64,000 bases of DNA from Anisus vortex (lineage: Eukaryota > Mollusca > Gastropoda > Planorbidae). A model generated the notes under the pieces. That model ran no database searches and was not told the origin of the DNA. It saw only the letters and a program-made list of their open reading frames with translations. Shown here piece by piece: positions 1-11,446 of this stretch; the first letter of the stretch is position 1; every line of letters begins with the position of its first letter. Location of the stretch: contig OX421500.1 in NCBI GenBank assembly GCA_949126835.1, forward strand, positions 24,499,231 to 24,563,230, in the 5' to 3' direction. A program made the position numbers and the translations under genes.

Positions 1-259
1 ATATCTAAGCATTGTGGGTATAATGTATATCTTATATTATATCTAAGCATTGTGGGTATAATGTATATCTTATATTATATCTAAGCATTGTGGGTATAAT
101 GTATATCTTATATTATATCTAAGCATTGTGGGTATAATGTATATCTTATATTATATCTAAGCATTGTGGGTATAATGTATATCTTATATTATATCTAAGC
201 ATTGTGGGTATAATGTATATCTTATATTATATCTAAGCATTGTGGGTATAATGTATATC
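1..259. repeat. 38-bp minisatellite (about 6.8 copies) at the window edge
   Basis: Nearly perfect tandem copies of a 38-bp AT-rich unit beginning atatctaagcattgtgggta. The array runs off the left edge of the window, so its full length is unknown. No coding content is seen. Confidence 0.97.
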
Positions 260-1533
260 AAAATTTTAACAAATGATAGAGTGAAATAGTAGACTGGGCA
301 GGGGTGTGAAATACCTGTATCGTGTATCGTGTGAGGTTACGTCAAGGTAGACTAGTGCATTGCGTTGTTTTGACAAGACTGCATCCTGTTGATGAAGGAT
401 AGTTGGGATTGACAAACACAGCCTCTATTGTATTCTGGACAATCTGTATACATGTCTGCAAGGTGGAGAAAAACAAAACTATCTGCATTTTAACTACTGT
501 ACAAACTTCTCGCACTTTTTTCCAAATAGTTTTGTGTTGCAATAAACTGGCTGGTAATAGGAGTAATAGGGTCCTACATTCCCACAACTGTATTCAATGT
601 TCACATACGATGATTTTATTTAGTTTATCATTTCAACATGTGATATTCTCTTGTTGAACTAGATCATTAGAACAAGTTCTACAACGTTTGTATTCATAAT
701 GTTGGAGTAATCATTTTTATTCCCTTTTAAATACATCGGACTTGTGAAGATTTTGCAACCAACAAAGAAAGAAATCAATTAAAGCTAATGTTACAATCTT
801 AAAATACTTTCTATTTTTAATTCAAATTAATCGTTTGAAGAATATTATATTGTTTATAACAAATCCAGATAACATACATTATTTTTTATATTACAAACAA
901 TAATAAAATATTTATATATATATATATATATATAAATAATTACAACACTATTCAAGCTACTAAATAAAAAAAACACATTAAAACAAAATAAATATCAATT
1001 GATTAAAAGTAGGCCTGCACTCTCTCGAAAAAAAAAAGGGAAATTTGCTCTCTGATACAAGACCTTGTTGACACTATTTAGAAAAATGATGTCGCAAATC
1101 GCAAAGAGGTCTAAACAGCATTAAAAATTAAACTACTTATTCATTTCGTCTTATGTGATATCTTAAAAATTGAAATCTAAACAAACTATTTACAATTCAT
1201 CAAGTACTTCATGAAACATATTTTTATAGTAATTCTTTCTTTCATTTCATTCAATTAGCGCTAAAGCCGTTTGGTGTTGAGTTTTTTTCTAATGCAGTTT
1301 TATATTGGGAATAAAAGGCTTACTTATCTTGTTAGTGTAAAAATTACAATGACACTAATACAGATTTACTACCATTGTCAAACTGGCTGTTTTATTGCTT
1401 TATTTTGGGTGTAGATTTGTAGGCCCTATATGTATATCTTGGCTATACTATATGTAACAGTAAGAGACCGTAGACTTTCTCTTCATTAGTATATCGTCAC
1501 TGTAGTGTAATGTTCAAAATCTTACTTTAAAAC
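260..1533. other. unique AT-rich intergenic or intronic sequence with a TA microsatellite
   Basis: No recognisable gene. There are short poly-A and poly-T tracts and a (TA)n run near 910-935. The longest frames (81-84 codons on either strand) overlap each other and resemble nothing I know. Confidence 0.6.
1526..1533. repeat. target site duplication, left copy (tttaaaac)
   Basis: Identical to 3111-3118 on the other side of the outer hAT-type element. The 8-bp length fits the hAT superfamily. Confidence 0.9.
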
Positions 1534-2210
1534 CAGGGCTGTGGAGTCGGAGTCGAGGAGTCGGAGTCGGAGGAAATTTGAGTACCTGGAGTCGGAGTCG
1601 GAGTCGGCAAAAAATGCTCCGACTCCTACTAAATTTAGATTGGAAAAATGCAAGGCTTCATTTATTTTAAACAACCGACCAATAGGCCTACAGACATTTG
1701 TGATGAGAAAGTAAAGTATCTGTTTCTTCCTCTAAGTCCCCATCCCTACTCAAGTTCCTATCACTATTGTCATAGGCTACTATAGCGGGTCGACACACAA
1801 AACTAATTTTGAACTAATTTGAAATGCGTCTTTAGACTGAACGTCATATAGACTGCACGGCGCTGGTATTGATGACACTATACAAGTGCCAAAATTACTA
1901 ATTATCATTAACATTGTTTGTAAGGATTTCAAATGGCAGGCGTGGTTTTCTCGGAATACTAAACACTGCCTTAGTAGGCTATAGGCCTAGGCCAAAGGTC
2001 CTAAATAAAGCGCATCTTAAGCTACTAGTGTACAAGCATACCTTTATTAGAGACCTAGAGAGGCTTTTACACATTTACGATTCTTTCCTTATGTAATTTG
2101 CGTTCAATAGGACTACAAAAAAATGCTGCCTTTACGACTTATAAATGCGCTAAGCACGCAACGCACAATTAGGAGCGGCAATATTTAGGCTATACTTTTC
2201 ATAGTGTTGT

Positions 2211-2218
2211 GTTCTGCT
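2211..2218. repeat. target site duplication of nested element, left (gttctgct)
   Basis: Identical to 2736-2743. The 8-bp length supports a hAT-type insertion. Confidence 0.88.
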
Positions 2219-2735
2219 TAGGGATGTTAAACGAAAACCGGAATACCGGATTCCGGTTTTGAAACCGTAAACCGGTTTTGATTTTCAAAACACAGTGTCT
2301 GTGCTTTAAAATTTATTATTAACGGCACTATTAAATAAATACACATTCTTTTGATTCTCTTTCAACACATTATTTTACAAGTTACCATAAATATATGCCT
2401 CTTCATATGCTTCTTAATATTATGGTCAACAATAATCGGTAATTTGATTATCACTATTGAAAAATTGAAAACTATTATCGGTTTTAATCAGTTAGCCCAG
2501 ATTTTTTTTAGTACTAAAGAATTTTATGGTAAAGTGTACAAAATCATATTCTATTCACACAAATCAACCCTTTGAATGCCCTGCAAACAATAATTAAGTT
2601 TGAAGTATTTTTCAAATATACCTACAAAACTACGCAAATTTGGCATGTGACTTGTGACATTGCGCGGGGGGGGGGGAACCGAAATTCGGTTTTTAACCGG
2701 TTTTATAGAACCGATAACCGGTTTTAACATACCTA
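2219..2735. mobile_element. nested non-autonomous hAT-type element (517 bp)
   Basis: The left end starts tagggatgttaaac. The right end, reverse complemented, starts taggtatgttaaaa, so the ends form imperfect terminal inverted repeats. Both ends hold several aaccggtttt-type words (about 2235-2285 and 2680-2730). A perfect 8-bp duplication, gttctgct, flanks it at 2211-2218 and 2736-2743. It lies wholly within the 1534-3110 element, so it inserted later. No transposase is encoded, and the AT-rich middle has no convincing frame. A G-run lies at about 2666-2676. Confidence 0.87.
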
Positions 2736-2743
2736 GTTCTGCT
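2736..2743. repeat. target site duplication of nested element, right (gttctgct)
   Basis: Identical to 2211-2218, immediately after the right terminal repeat of the nested element. Confidence 0.88.
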
Positions 2744-3110
2744 GTTACAGGGAACGCAGCGCCCATGTGTAACCTAGCCTCTCACTGGTAAAGGATTAAC
2801 CGTTTGCCCCTTAGAGACGCCGGTCGTCAACTCTACTGATAAGGCCCCGTGACGGGGCCCTCAAGAGTTTAGGGGGCCGATGAATGCTTAAAATTAAATA
2901 CAGTAGACTGTTGGCTTCCCAGCCAGTAGGCCTGTGGTAATGACATGTAGATGTATGTTGCCTTTCTTTCCTTCAAGGAATGTACGAAATACATTCGCAT
3001 ATTAATACAGAGGAGTCGGAGTCGGGGAGTCGGAGTCGGAAGTAAAAAAAAATGAGGAGTCGGAGTCGGAGTTGGAGTCGGTACATTTATCTACCGACTC
3101 CGCAGCCCTG

Positions 3111-3118
3111 TTTAAAAC
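3111..3118. repeat. target site duplication, right copy (tttaaaac)
   Basis: Partner of 1526-1533 and directly adjacent to the right terminal inverted repeat of the outer element. Confidence 0.9.
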
Positions 3119-3163
3119 GACGAATGACAACACCCCCCCCCCCCCCACACACACACCACCTTC

Positions 3164-3779
3164 CCTCTCTCTCTCTCTCTCTCTCTGTGTATCTGCCTCT
3201 CTCTCTGTGTATCTGCCTCTCTCTCTGTGTATCTGCCTCTCTCTCTGTGTATCTGCCTCTCTCTGTGTATCTGCCTCTCTCTGTGTATCTGCCTCTCTCT
3301 GTGTATCTGCCTCTCTCTGTGTATCTGCCTCTCTCTCTGTGTATCTGCCTCTCTCTCTGTGTATCTGCCTCTCTCTCTGTGTATCTGCCTCTCTCTCTGT
3401 GTATCTGCCTCTCTCTCTGTGTATCTGCCTCTCTCTCTGTGTATCTGCCTCTCTCTGTGTATCTGCCTCTCTCTGTGTATCTGCCTCTCTCTCTGTGTAT
3501 CTGCCTCTCTCTCTGTGTATCTGCCTCTCTCTCTGTGTATCTGCCTCTCTCTCTGTGTATCTGCCTCTCTCTCTGTGTATCTGCCTCTCTCTCTGTGTAT
3601 CTGCCTCTCTCTGTGTATCTGCCTCTCTCTGTGTATCTGCCTCTCTCTGTGTATCTGCCTCTCTCTCTGTGTATCTGCCTCTCTCTGTGTATCTGCCTCT
3701 CTCTCTGTGTATCTGCCTCTCTCTCTGTGTATCTGCCTCTCTCTGTGTATCTGCCTCTCTCTGTGTATCTGCCTCTCTC
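3164..3779. repeat. CT-rich minisatellite with 18/20-bp units
   Basis: Units of the form ctgcctctctctctgtgtat (20 bp), alternating irregularly with an 18-bp form that lacks one CT pair. It is preceded by a poly-C run and a short CA run (3130-3160), and starts about 50 bp after the hAT-type element. One strand is almost purely pyrimidine with TGTAT interruptions, so long frames on both strands (over 200 codons) are artefacts. Confidence 0.96.
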
Positions 3780-3976
3780 ACTCTCATTGTAGGAGCGCCC
3801 ACAAACAAAAGTACTCTCTGTTATTTTCTTGTCTCCCTATTTATTCTTCACTTAAAATAATGATTCAATAATGTCACTTGTTTCGGACAGTTCTAGTCAG
3901 TCATTTGGCCTCACCAGAAATGTAACTTAAAGTTGTGCACATTGATAGTGGGACAGATGATGTCGGCTGTCTTCTA

Positions 3977-4140
3977 TGTAAAGTAAATTAAATACCAGTC
4001 GGACCAAATTGATCATAGGGCCGGTGAGGAAGCGTTTCAGTGGCCACGGCATGCTAGGGGTGTGTGTGTGTGGCCAGCACAATGTCCAGCCGCCTTTACT
4101 TTAACCCATTTAATGTCTGGTTCCCATCATAGCTGGGCAG
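3977..4140 (-). mobile_element. SINE copy 1, truncated at its head by a minisatellite
   Basis: Shares its body with the copy at 29875-30125: agtaaa tail, 'catagggccggtg', 'gtggccacggcat', 'gtggccagcac' and 'cgcctttactttaaccca'. In element orientation it reads from right to left. The tRNA-like head with the B box, expected to the right of 4140, is missing. The 25-bp array starts abruptly there instead. Confidence 0.72.
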
Positions 4141-4511
4141 TACATCATTTGGCCTACAGTCACAGTACATCATTTAGCCTATAGTCACAGTACATCATTT
4201 GGCCTACAGTCACAGTACATCATTTAGCCTACAGTCACAGTACATCATTTGGCCTACAGTCACAGTACATCATTTGGCCTACAGTCACAGTACATCATTT
4301 AGCCTACAGTCACAGTACATCATTTGGTCTACAGTCACAGTACATCATTTAGCCTACAGTCACAGTACATCATTTAGCCTACAGTCACAGTACATCATTT
4401 AGCCTACAGTCACAGTACATCATTTGGCCTACAGTCACCGTACATCATTTGGCCTACAGTCACAGTACATCATTTGGCCTACAGTCACAGCACATCATTT
4501 AGCCTATAGTC
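4141..4511. repeat. 25-bp minisatellite (about 15 copies)
   Basis: The unit begins tacatcatttggcctacagt, with a common g/a variant (ttggcc or ttagcc). It begins directly at the truncated end of SINE copy 1. The frame across it is a repeat artefact. Confidence 0.96.
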
Positions 4512-6831
4512 ACTCGTATTACATTTTGTACATAGATCTAATTATAATTCGTTATAAAATGTCTGTCTTTTGTAACATTACTTTTGGGCGACGTCAATAA
4601 TCCGCCATTTAGTATACTCTCTAAAGAACACCTAATGGTCGTTATTTTCCTACTGATCTATATACAATGTGAAAAAAAGAAAATAAATTTTAACGAGTTG
4701 ACATAATTTTAGGCGTGCACTATATGACAAATTATTGTTTCTATAATCTTATGTAAAATAGCTATATAAAAAAAAGAGTATTGTCATTTTTAAAAAGAGA
4801 TATAGGTCTATGTAATAGCTGTATAAGAACTTGAAGATGAGATCATATTTGAAGGAGTTAATAGTGTGAATCTATACAGGGCCTAAATATACCGTGAAAA
4901 ATAGAACTATAGGGATATTCTACCTTTGGGCCGGGGGAGGGGGGGGGGTAATTTTTAAAATTCTTGTCTCCAGAAAGTATTTCTATCTATTGTTTGTACA
5001 ATGTAAAAGTATCCTTTTCACACACAATCACACCCACAAATCTTCTCGCCCCTAGCTTTGTTCCCCAACACCCCCACCCTTCCTTTTCTTTCTCCAGTCA
5101 CTTTTGAGCTCGTCAAGCTCTTGTCTCTAGTCGTGAACGGCGCGTGCCATCTCGAGGGTCGTGCTATTGTCAACTGAAAGGAATAATGGCCTTCTACGCT
5201 GCTCCTGTGGCTCCCTTTTACTTTTTTCTCCCCTCTCTTTACGCATGAATAAGCAAGAGTAACTTTTCTATTTTCATAGCTTCAGACTTTGTTCATTTTT
5301 TGTGAACAAAGCGCTTTTGCCATTTGTCTCTCGGGTGCTTCATCGTTTCATCTGTGTAATCTTTCTTTCTTTTAATTTCAATCCTTCCTTGTTTTAGTCG
5401 TCTGTTTCATCGTCTTTTTTTTTCATCCTGGGTGTGTGTGTGTGGGGGGGGGGGGGTATAGATTGACTCCAAGACTTTGTTTTGTCCTTGTCAACGTGAC
5501 AAAAATAATCAAGGGGAGAGTATTCATTTCTGCTCACAGACAGAAGCTCATTTGTTACACTAAAAGTACTTCAAGAATGGGGCGCCGGGGAGGAGGGGGC
5601 TGGAATAGTTAAGTGAATGTTCAGTAATTAATCAAACAATGTTGACCTGTGACTATATGTTGTATGCTTTTGTGATGACGGATTCTTAGAGTTTCAAAAT
5701 GCATTCAGTTGAGTGACAGTCACAAGCATAATGGTAGAAAAAGGCTAATGCTACAGATGTAAAAGTCGCTATCCATAGTTCGATGTCTTGTCGTTGGTTG
5801 TGAAACTCAAGTCCGTGCCTCTACCCAACACCCCCTGCAATGAAAAGAAGATTCCCGACCTTAGCTTAGGCTTTGAATATTTGAGTAGAATGTGGGAATG
5901 AGATTGGCTGTTGAGTAAGATAATGGCTAATTATACGCTGGGCTGACGTGGCAATGCTCACACGTGATAGAAAGTGAAGGTTAATAGTGATTAATGGCCA
6001 ATAGTTGCTTCAAGTTTTGTCATTATTATGGCATCTGATTAGCCTTTGACCCCAGCTCTAATAAATCCAATGTTAAAATGAGATTTGACTGTAAAATAAA
6101 ACTCTTCAATGACAGCCATAAGTTTTTGTTACTTGTGCTGATGTAAAACAAAAAGGTTTATTCCTTTCAGTTCCCAACAAAAACAAAATGGAGGCCTAAT
6201 GGTTGAAATCTGAGGAAAAAATGTAAAGATTCTTTTCTGTTTGTCTTTTTTTTTTTTTTTTTTTTTGCAAATCTATTAAAAAGACAATAAGATGTTATGC
6301 CTTTGTTCATAAGGTACTTTCTGTTAAGTTATATGACTGCTGCAAACTAAAGCTAAAAATATAGTTGATTTTTTTATTTTTATATTTTTTTGTTATATTT
6401 TATTTATAGTATAATTAGACTTATACCATTTTAAGCTTAGTGAAACTAGCCGTGATGCAAGTATCTGGTATCTATTTCCTATCACTGGACCAGGAAATAA
6501 TTTAGAAAGGACATTTGAACTCGGCAAAGTGATTGTTAAATTAAAAAAAGAAGTGTTAAACTTGAATAGGACAGGTGCAAATGATCCCGAACAATTAGAG
6601 ACGACCTCTTCGCTTTCTCCGTGTTTTGTCCTATTTGAAGAGCTTGGTGGCTCTCTTCAAAATTATAATTATATGGTTACACAATTTTTTTTTCTGTAAA
6701 GCTAACAGCGGGTAACCTCAACAAGAAGCTGTGCTCTACTCCGAGTTTCCGTGTTTTCATCTTCTCATAAAAAGGGTGTAATTATTTTTTATTAAACTGA
6801 AGACTTCATTGTGATTGTGACACAGCGTTGG
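4512..6831. other. unique sequence with homopolymer runs, no gene seen
   Basis: About 2.3 kb without tandem arrays. It holds a G-run near 4930-4950, pyrimidine-rich stretches at 5040-5100 and 5340-5420, a TG/G run near 5430-5458 and a poly-T run near 6247-6266. No frame of useful length and no recognisable exon pair was found. It could be intronic or intergenic. Confidence 0.55.
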
Positions 6832-8853
6832 CACTGTGTATAATGCAATGAAATGTGGTTGTACTAGTATGTTTGGTCAATGTGTATAATGCAATGAAAT
6901 GTGGTTGTACTAGTATGTTTGGTCAATGTGTATAATGCAATGAAATGTGGTTGTACTAGTATATTTAGTCAATGTGTATAATGCAATGAAATGTGGTTGT
7001 ACTAGTAATTTTGGTCAATGTGTATAATGCAATGAAATGTGGTTGTACTAGTATGTTTGGTCAATGTGTATAATGCAATGAAATGTGGTTGTACTAGTAT
7101 GTTTGGTCAATGTGTATAATGCAATGAAATGTGGTTGTACTAGTATGTTTGGTCAATGTGTATAATGCAATGAAATGTGGTTGTACTAGTATATTTAGTC
7201 AATGTGTATAATGCAATGAAATGTGGTTGTACTAGTATGTTTGGTCAATGTGTATAATGCAATGAAATGTGGTTGTACTAGTATGTTTGGTCAATGTGTA
7301 TAATGCAATGAAATGTGGTTGTACTAGTATGTTTGGTCAATGTGTATAATGCAATGAAATGTGGTTGTACTAGTATGTTTGGTCAATGTGTATAATGCAA
7401 TGAAATGTGGTTGTACTAGTATATTTAGTCAATGTGTATAATGCAATGAAATGTGGTTGTACTAGTAATTTTGGTCAATGTGTATAATGCAATGAAATGT
7501 GGTTGTACTAGTATGTTTGGTCAATGTGTATAATGCAATGAAATGTGGTTGTACTAGTATGTTTGGTCAATGTGTATAATGCAATGAAATGTGGTTGTAC
7601 TAGTATGTTTGGTCAATGTGTATAATGCAATGAAATGTGGTTGTACTAGTATATTTAGTCAATGTGTATAATGCAATGAAATGTGGTTGTACTAGTATGT
7701 TTGGTCAATGTGTATAATGCAATGAAATGTGGTTGTACTAGTATGTTTGGTCAATGTGTATAATGCAATGAAATGTGGTTGTACTAGTATGTTTGGTCAA
7801 TGTGTATAATGCAATGAAATGTGGTTGTACTAGTATGTTTGGTCAATGTGTATAATGCAATGAAATGTGGTTGTACTAGTATGTTTGGTCAATGTGTATA
7901 ATGCAATGAAATGTGGTTGTACTAGTATGTTTGGTCAATGTGTATAATGCAATGAAATGTGGTTGTACTAGTATGTTTGGTCACTGTGTATAATGCAATG
8001 AAATGTGGTTGTACTAGTATGTTTGGTCACTGTGTATAATGCAATGAAATGTGGTTGTACTAGTATATTTAGTCAATGTATATAATGCAATGAAATGTGG
8101 TTGTACTAGTATATTTAGTCAATGTGTATAATGCAATGAAATGTGGTTGTACTAGTATGTTTGGTCAATGTGTATAATGCAATGAAATGTGGTTGTACTA
8201 GTATGTTTGGTCAATGTGTATAATGCAATGAAATGTGGTTGTACTAGTATGTTTGGTCAATGTGTATAATGCAATGAAATGTGGTTGTACTAGTATGTTT
8301 GGTCACTGTGTATAATGCAATGAAATGTGGTTGTACTAGTATATTTAGTCAATGTATATAATGCAATGAAATGTGGTTGTACTAGTATATTTAGTCAATG
8401 TGTATAATGCAATGAAATGTGGTTGTACTAGTATGTTTGGTCACTGTGTATAATGCAATGAAATGTGGTTGTACTAGTATATTTAGTCAATGTATATAAT
8501 GCAATGAAATGTGGTTGTACTAGTATATTTAGTCAATGTGTATAATGCAATGAAATGTGGTTGTACTAGTATGTTTGGTCAATGTGTATAATGCAATGAA
8601 ATGTGGTTGTACTAGTATGTTTGGTCAATGTGTATAATGCAATGAAATGTGGTTGTACTAGTATGTTTGGTCAATGTGTATAATGCAATGAAATGTGGTT
8701 GTACTAGTATGTTTGGTCACTGTGTATAATGCAATGAAATGTGGTTGTACTAGTATATTTAGTCAATGTATATAATGCAATGAAATGTGGTTGTACTAGT
8801 ATATTTAGTCAATGTGTATAATGCAATGAAATGTGGTTGTACTAGTATGTTTG
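6832..8853. repeat. 46-bp minisatellite, left block (about 44 copies)
   Basis: The unit begins tgtgtataatgcaatgaaat and ends with a variable part: atgtttggtca, atatttagtca or aattttggtca. The variants are ordered. The aattttggtc variant recurs at 7007 and 7467 (460 bp, 10 units). The atatttagtcaatgtata variant recurs at 8065, 8341, 8479 and 8755 (spacings 276, 138 and 276, giving a 414-bp, nine-unit period). This points to block duplication by unequal exchange. Units hold stops in the frames checked, so no protein is implied. Confidence 0.97.
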
Positions 8854-9509
8854 ACACATGCCTACCGTTCCGCTTTTGGCGTATTTGTTACGCTTTTTAA
8901 TAAAAAAAAACACTTTGTTCCGCCGTTCCGCTTTTTACTAGCTTTGTTACGCTAAATTGGAAAGTTTGGGTTTTTCATGTGTTGAAATATATACCGTGTC
9001 TAGGTTGATAAAACAAAGGCAAAAATAAGGTCACAATGCTTTAATTATCATTACTTGTGTTTTCTGGGTTTATTAAAATAGATATTCTGGGCTTTTCTGA
9101 CGTTTTTTTTCGGTATTACGCGTGTTTGGCAATGAATTTTCTTTTCCATTACTGTATTGCTAAGCTTGTGAATATATCTAAACGTCCTGCCTCAGAAAGT
9201 TTAAATATGACTTGTTCAAACTGTTAAAACTAATTCAGTGTTATAGTTATAGGAAGGAATATTCAGAGGAGTTTATTCAGCAAAGAAAAACATGTGAATT
9301 TAATGTTCTCTGTAGGCCTACACTAGATCTAGATCCATTGCTAATTGTCGGTAAAACGTAGGCCTACCTACATTTTAAATAGCTAATGTTTTGTTTTTTT
9401 TGTTATAAAAGATTGTTAGATAAAGAGTGTTCCGCTTTTTTGTTGAAAAATCCTCTTTTTCATCAAGATTGTTCCTCTTTTTAGTCCTTAGGGGTAGGCA
9501 TGTCTGTCA
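8854..9509. mobile_element. 656-bp insertion with inverted ends inside the 46-bp array
   Basis: Non-repetitive sequence interrupts the array. The left end carries acatgcctaccgttccgc. The right end, reverse complemented, carries gacatgcctacc, so the ends are inverted copies of catgcctacc. Both sides hold 'ttccgc' and 'cctcttttt' type words. The array word gtttg is present on both sides (8849-8853 and 9510-9514), which could be a 5-bp target duplication or just array context. I see no coding frame. It is most likely a non-autonomous DNA transposon of uncertain superfamily. Confidence 0.65.
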
Positions 9510-10390
9510 GTTTGGTCAATGTGTATAATGCAATGAAATGTGGTTGTACTAGTATGTTTGGTCAATGTGTATAATGCAATGAAATGTGGTTGTACTAGTA
9601 TGTTTGGTCAATGTGTATAATGCAATGAAATGTGGTTGTACTAGTGTGTTTGGTCAATGTATATAATGCAATGAAATGTGGTTGTACTAGTATATTTAGT
9701 CAATGTGTATAATGCAATGAAATGTGGTTGTACTAGTATGTTTGGTCAATGTGTATAATGCAATGAAATGTGGTTGTACTAGTATGTTTGGTCAATGTGT
9801 ATAATGCAATTAAATGTGGTTGTACTAGTATATTTAGTCAATGTGTATAATGCAATGAAATGTGGTTGTACTAGTATGTTTGGTCAATGTGTATAATGCA
9901 ATGAAATGTGGTTGTACTAGTATGTTTGGTCAATGTGTATAATGCAATGAAATGTGGTTGTACTAGTATGTTTGGTCAATGTGTATAATGCAATGAAATG
10001 TGGTTGTACTAGTATGTTTGGTTAATGTATATAATGCAATGAAATGTGGTTGTACTAGTATGTTTGGTCAATGTGTATAATGCAATGAAATGTGGTTGTA
10101 CTAGTATGTTTGGTTAATGTATATAATGCAATGAAATGTGGTTGTACTAGTATGTTTGGTCAATGTGTATAATGCAATGAAATGTGGTTGTACTAGTGTG
10201 TTTGGTCACTGTGTATAATGCAATGAAATGTGGTTGTACTAGTATGTTTGGTCAATGTGTATAATGCAATGAAATGTGGTTGTACTAGTGTGTTTGGTCA
10301 CTGTGTATAATGCAATGAAATGTGGTTGTACTAGTGTGTTTGGTCACTGTGTATAATGCAATGAAATGTGGTTGTACTAGTATGTTTGGT
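9510..10390. repeat. 46-bp minisatellite, right block (about 19 copies)
   Basis: Continuation of the array at 6832-8853 after the insertion. It carries variants rare in the left block: gttaatgtatata, and 'gtgtgtttggtcactg' near the right edge. The array stops at 10390, where the sequence becomes 'atccgtgaccgggtaccgg'. Confidence 0.96.
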
Positions 10391-10503
10391 ATCCGTGACC
10401 GGGTACCGGTGACATGATGTAATCTATTAACACTGATAACACCTGCATCGAGTCATGGCAGAAAATTACGTTATTTGAATCAAACAAATCAATAACAATG
10501 ATT

Positions 10504-10663
10504 TTGTGTGTGTTTGTAAGCATGCATTTAAAACAGATGATATTTGTGTGTGTTTGTAAGCATGCATTTAAAACAGACGATATTTGTGTGTGTTTGTAAG
10601 CATGCATTTAAAACAGATGATATTTGTGTGTGTTTGTAAGCATGCATTTAAAACAGATGATAT
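10504..10663. repeat. 40-bp direct repeat (4 copies)
   Basis: Four copies of a 40-bp unit containing tgtttgtaagcatgcattta. The unit includes the palindrome atgcat. Short frames across it are repeat artefacts. Confidence 0.93.
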
Positions 10664-11220
10664 ATTTAATTCATTTACCTTTGTTGATAATAAATTTCCC
10701 TTCTGGGTATTCACAAAAGGAATCAAAAGAAAATGCCTGAAAACTGTAAAGCTAGTAAGAACTATACATATGACGGTCATAGTCACTTGTTTATGTGTGT
10801 GTAAGTTGTGGGAACCTTTGAAGACAATGCCAGTAAAGTTTAGAAGACTGTTTGGACTAAATATAAGTGATGAGTATTGTTGAATAGCACTATAGCTGAG
10901 ACTGTGATGTGAGCACTGAACCTCTCTCTCAGTCTATTGTGTATATGTGGAGGGCCATTGTATAGAAATGTATTTGAAGACTCATGCTGAGCAACACAGA
11001 ATGGAAGGAGATTGCTAAAGGCATGAGAGTGTAACTAATTCCTACATATTTGTCGCTCTTTTCTCCTTCTTAGACCCTCATCTCTCTTTTCGCCAACTTT
11101 CTTTCTAACGCTTTCTCTCTCTTTCTCTCCATTTCAGACACGAATCTTTTTGTATCAAAGACCATGTTTTTATAATTATTATTGTTTTTCTCTCAAATTT
11201 ATAAATTTTTAGATTTACCC
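10664..11220. other. unique sequence, no gene seen
   Basis: Mixed AT-rich sequence with a pyrimidine-rich stretch at about 11055-11130. No recognisable coding or RNA feature. Confidence 0.5.
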
Positions 11221-11446
11221 AAAGACTTTAATAAGATGGACCGCTTGCTTTAATATTTCTTCTATTTCATGGCTAGAATGACTTCTTTTCGGAATTCCTG
11301 ATTATCGTTTGTAATGAACACTTCCGTTTTATTTAATCGCTACAAAAATTTCAATGGAAAATTAGGACAGCGTTATTGGCTGCGCACGGAAAAACAACAC
11401 ATAAGCGCTAAAAATAGAGCAAGCGGTCCATCTTATTATAGTCTTT
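11221..11446. mobile_element. MITE of about 226 bp with 29-bp inverted ends
   Basis: The left end (11221-11249) and right end (11418-11446) are inverted copies that share aagatggaccgcttgct. They differ at one position (actttaat versus actataat). A relative of the left half is found at 36540-36620. I could not identify a clean target duplication, so the superfamily is open. No coding capacity. Confidence 0.75.

Larger units (their letters stand above)
1534..3110. mobile_element. non-autonomous hAT-type DNA transposon (1577 bp, outer copy)
   Basis: The left end reads cagggctgtggagtcgg. The right end, reverse complemented, reads cagggctgcggagtcgg, giving 17-bp terminal inverted repeats with one mismatch. 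The flanks carry a perfect 8-bp target duplication, tttaaaac, at 1526-1533 and 3111-3118. An 8-bp duplication and a CAGGGCTG-type end are typical of hAT elements. Both ends carry subterminal clusters of ggagtcgg and gagtcg words (about 1540-1600 and 3010-3085), a likely binding-site array for a transposase supplied elsewhere. No transposase frame is present. A second hAT-type element sits inside at 2219-2735. Without it and its duplicated target, this element would be about 1052 bp. Confidence 0.88.

Noticed and set aside
3002..3860. Four overlapping frames of 214-268 codons
   Set aside because: They are translations of the CT-rich 18/20-bp array and the hAT-type element's end. Open on both strands.
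6832..10390. CRISPR-like regular repeat
   Set aside because: Units follow each other directly without unique spacers, and the genome is eukaryotic. This is a minisatellite.
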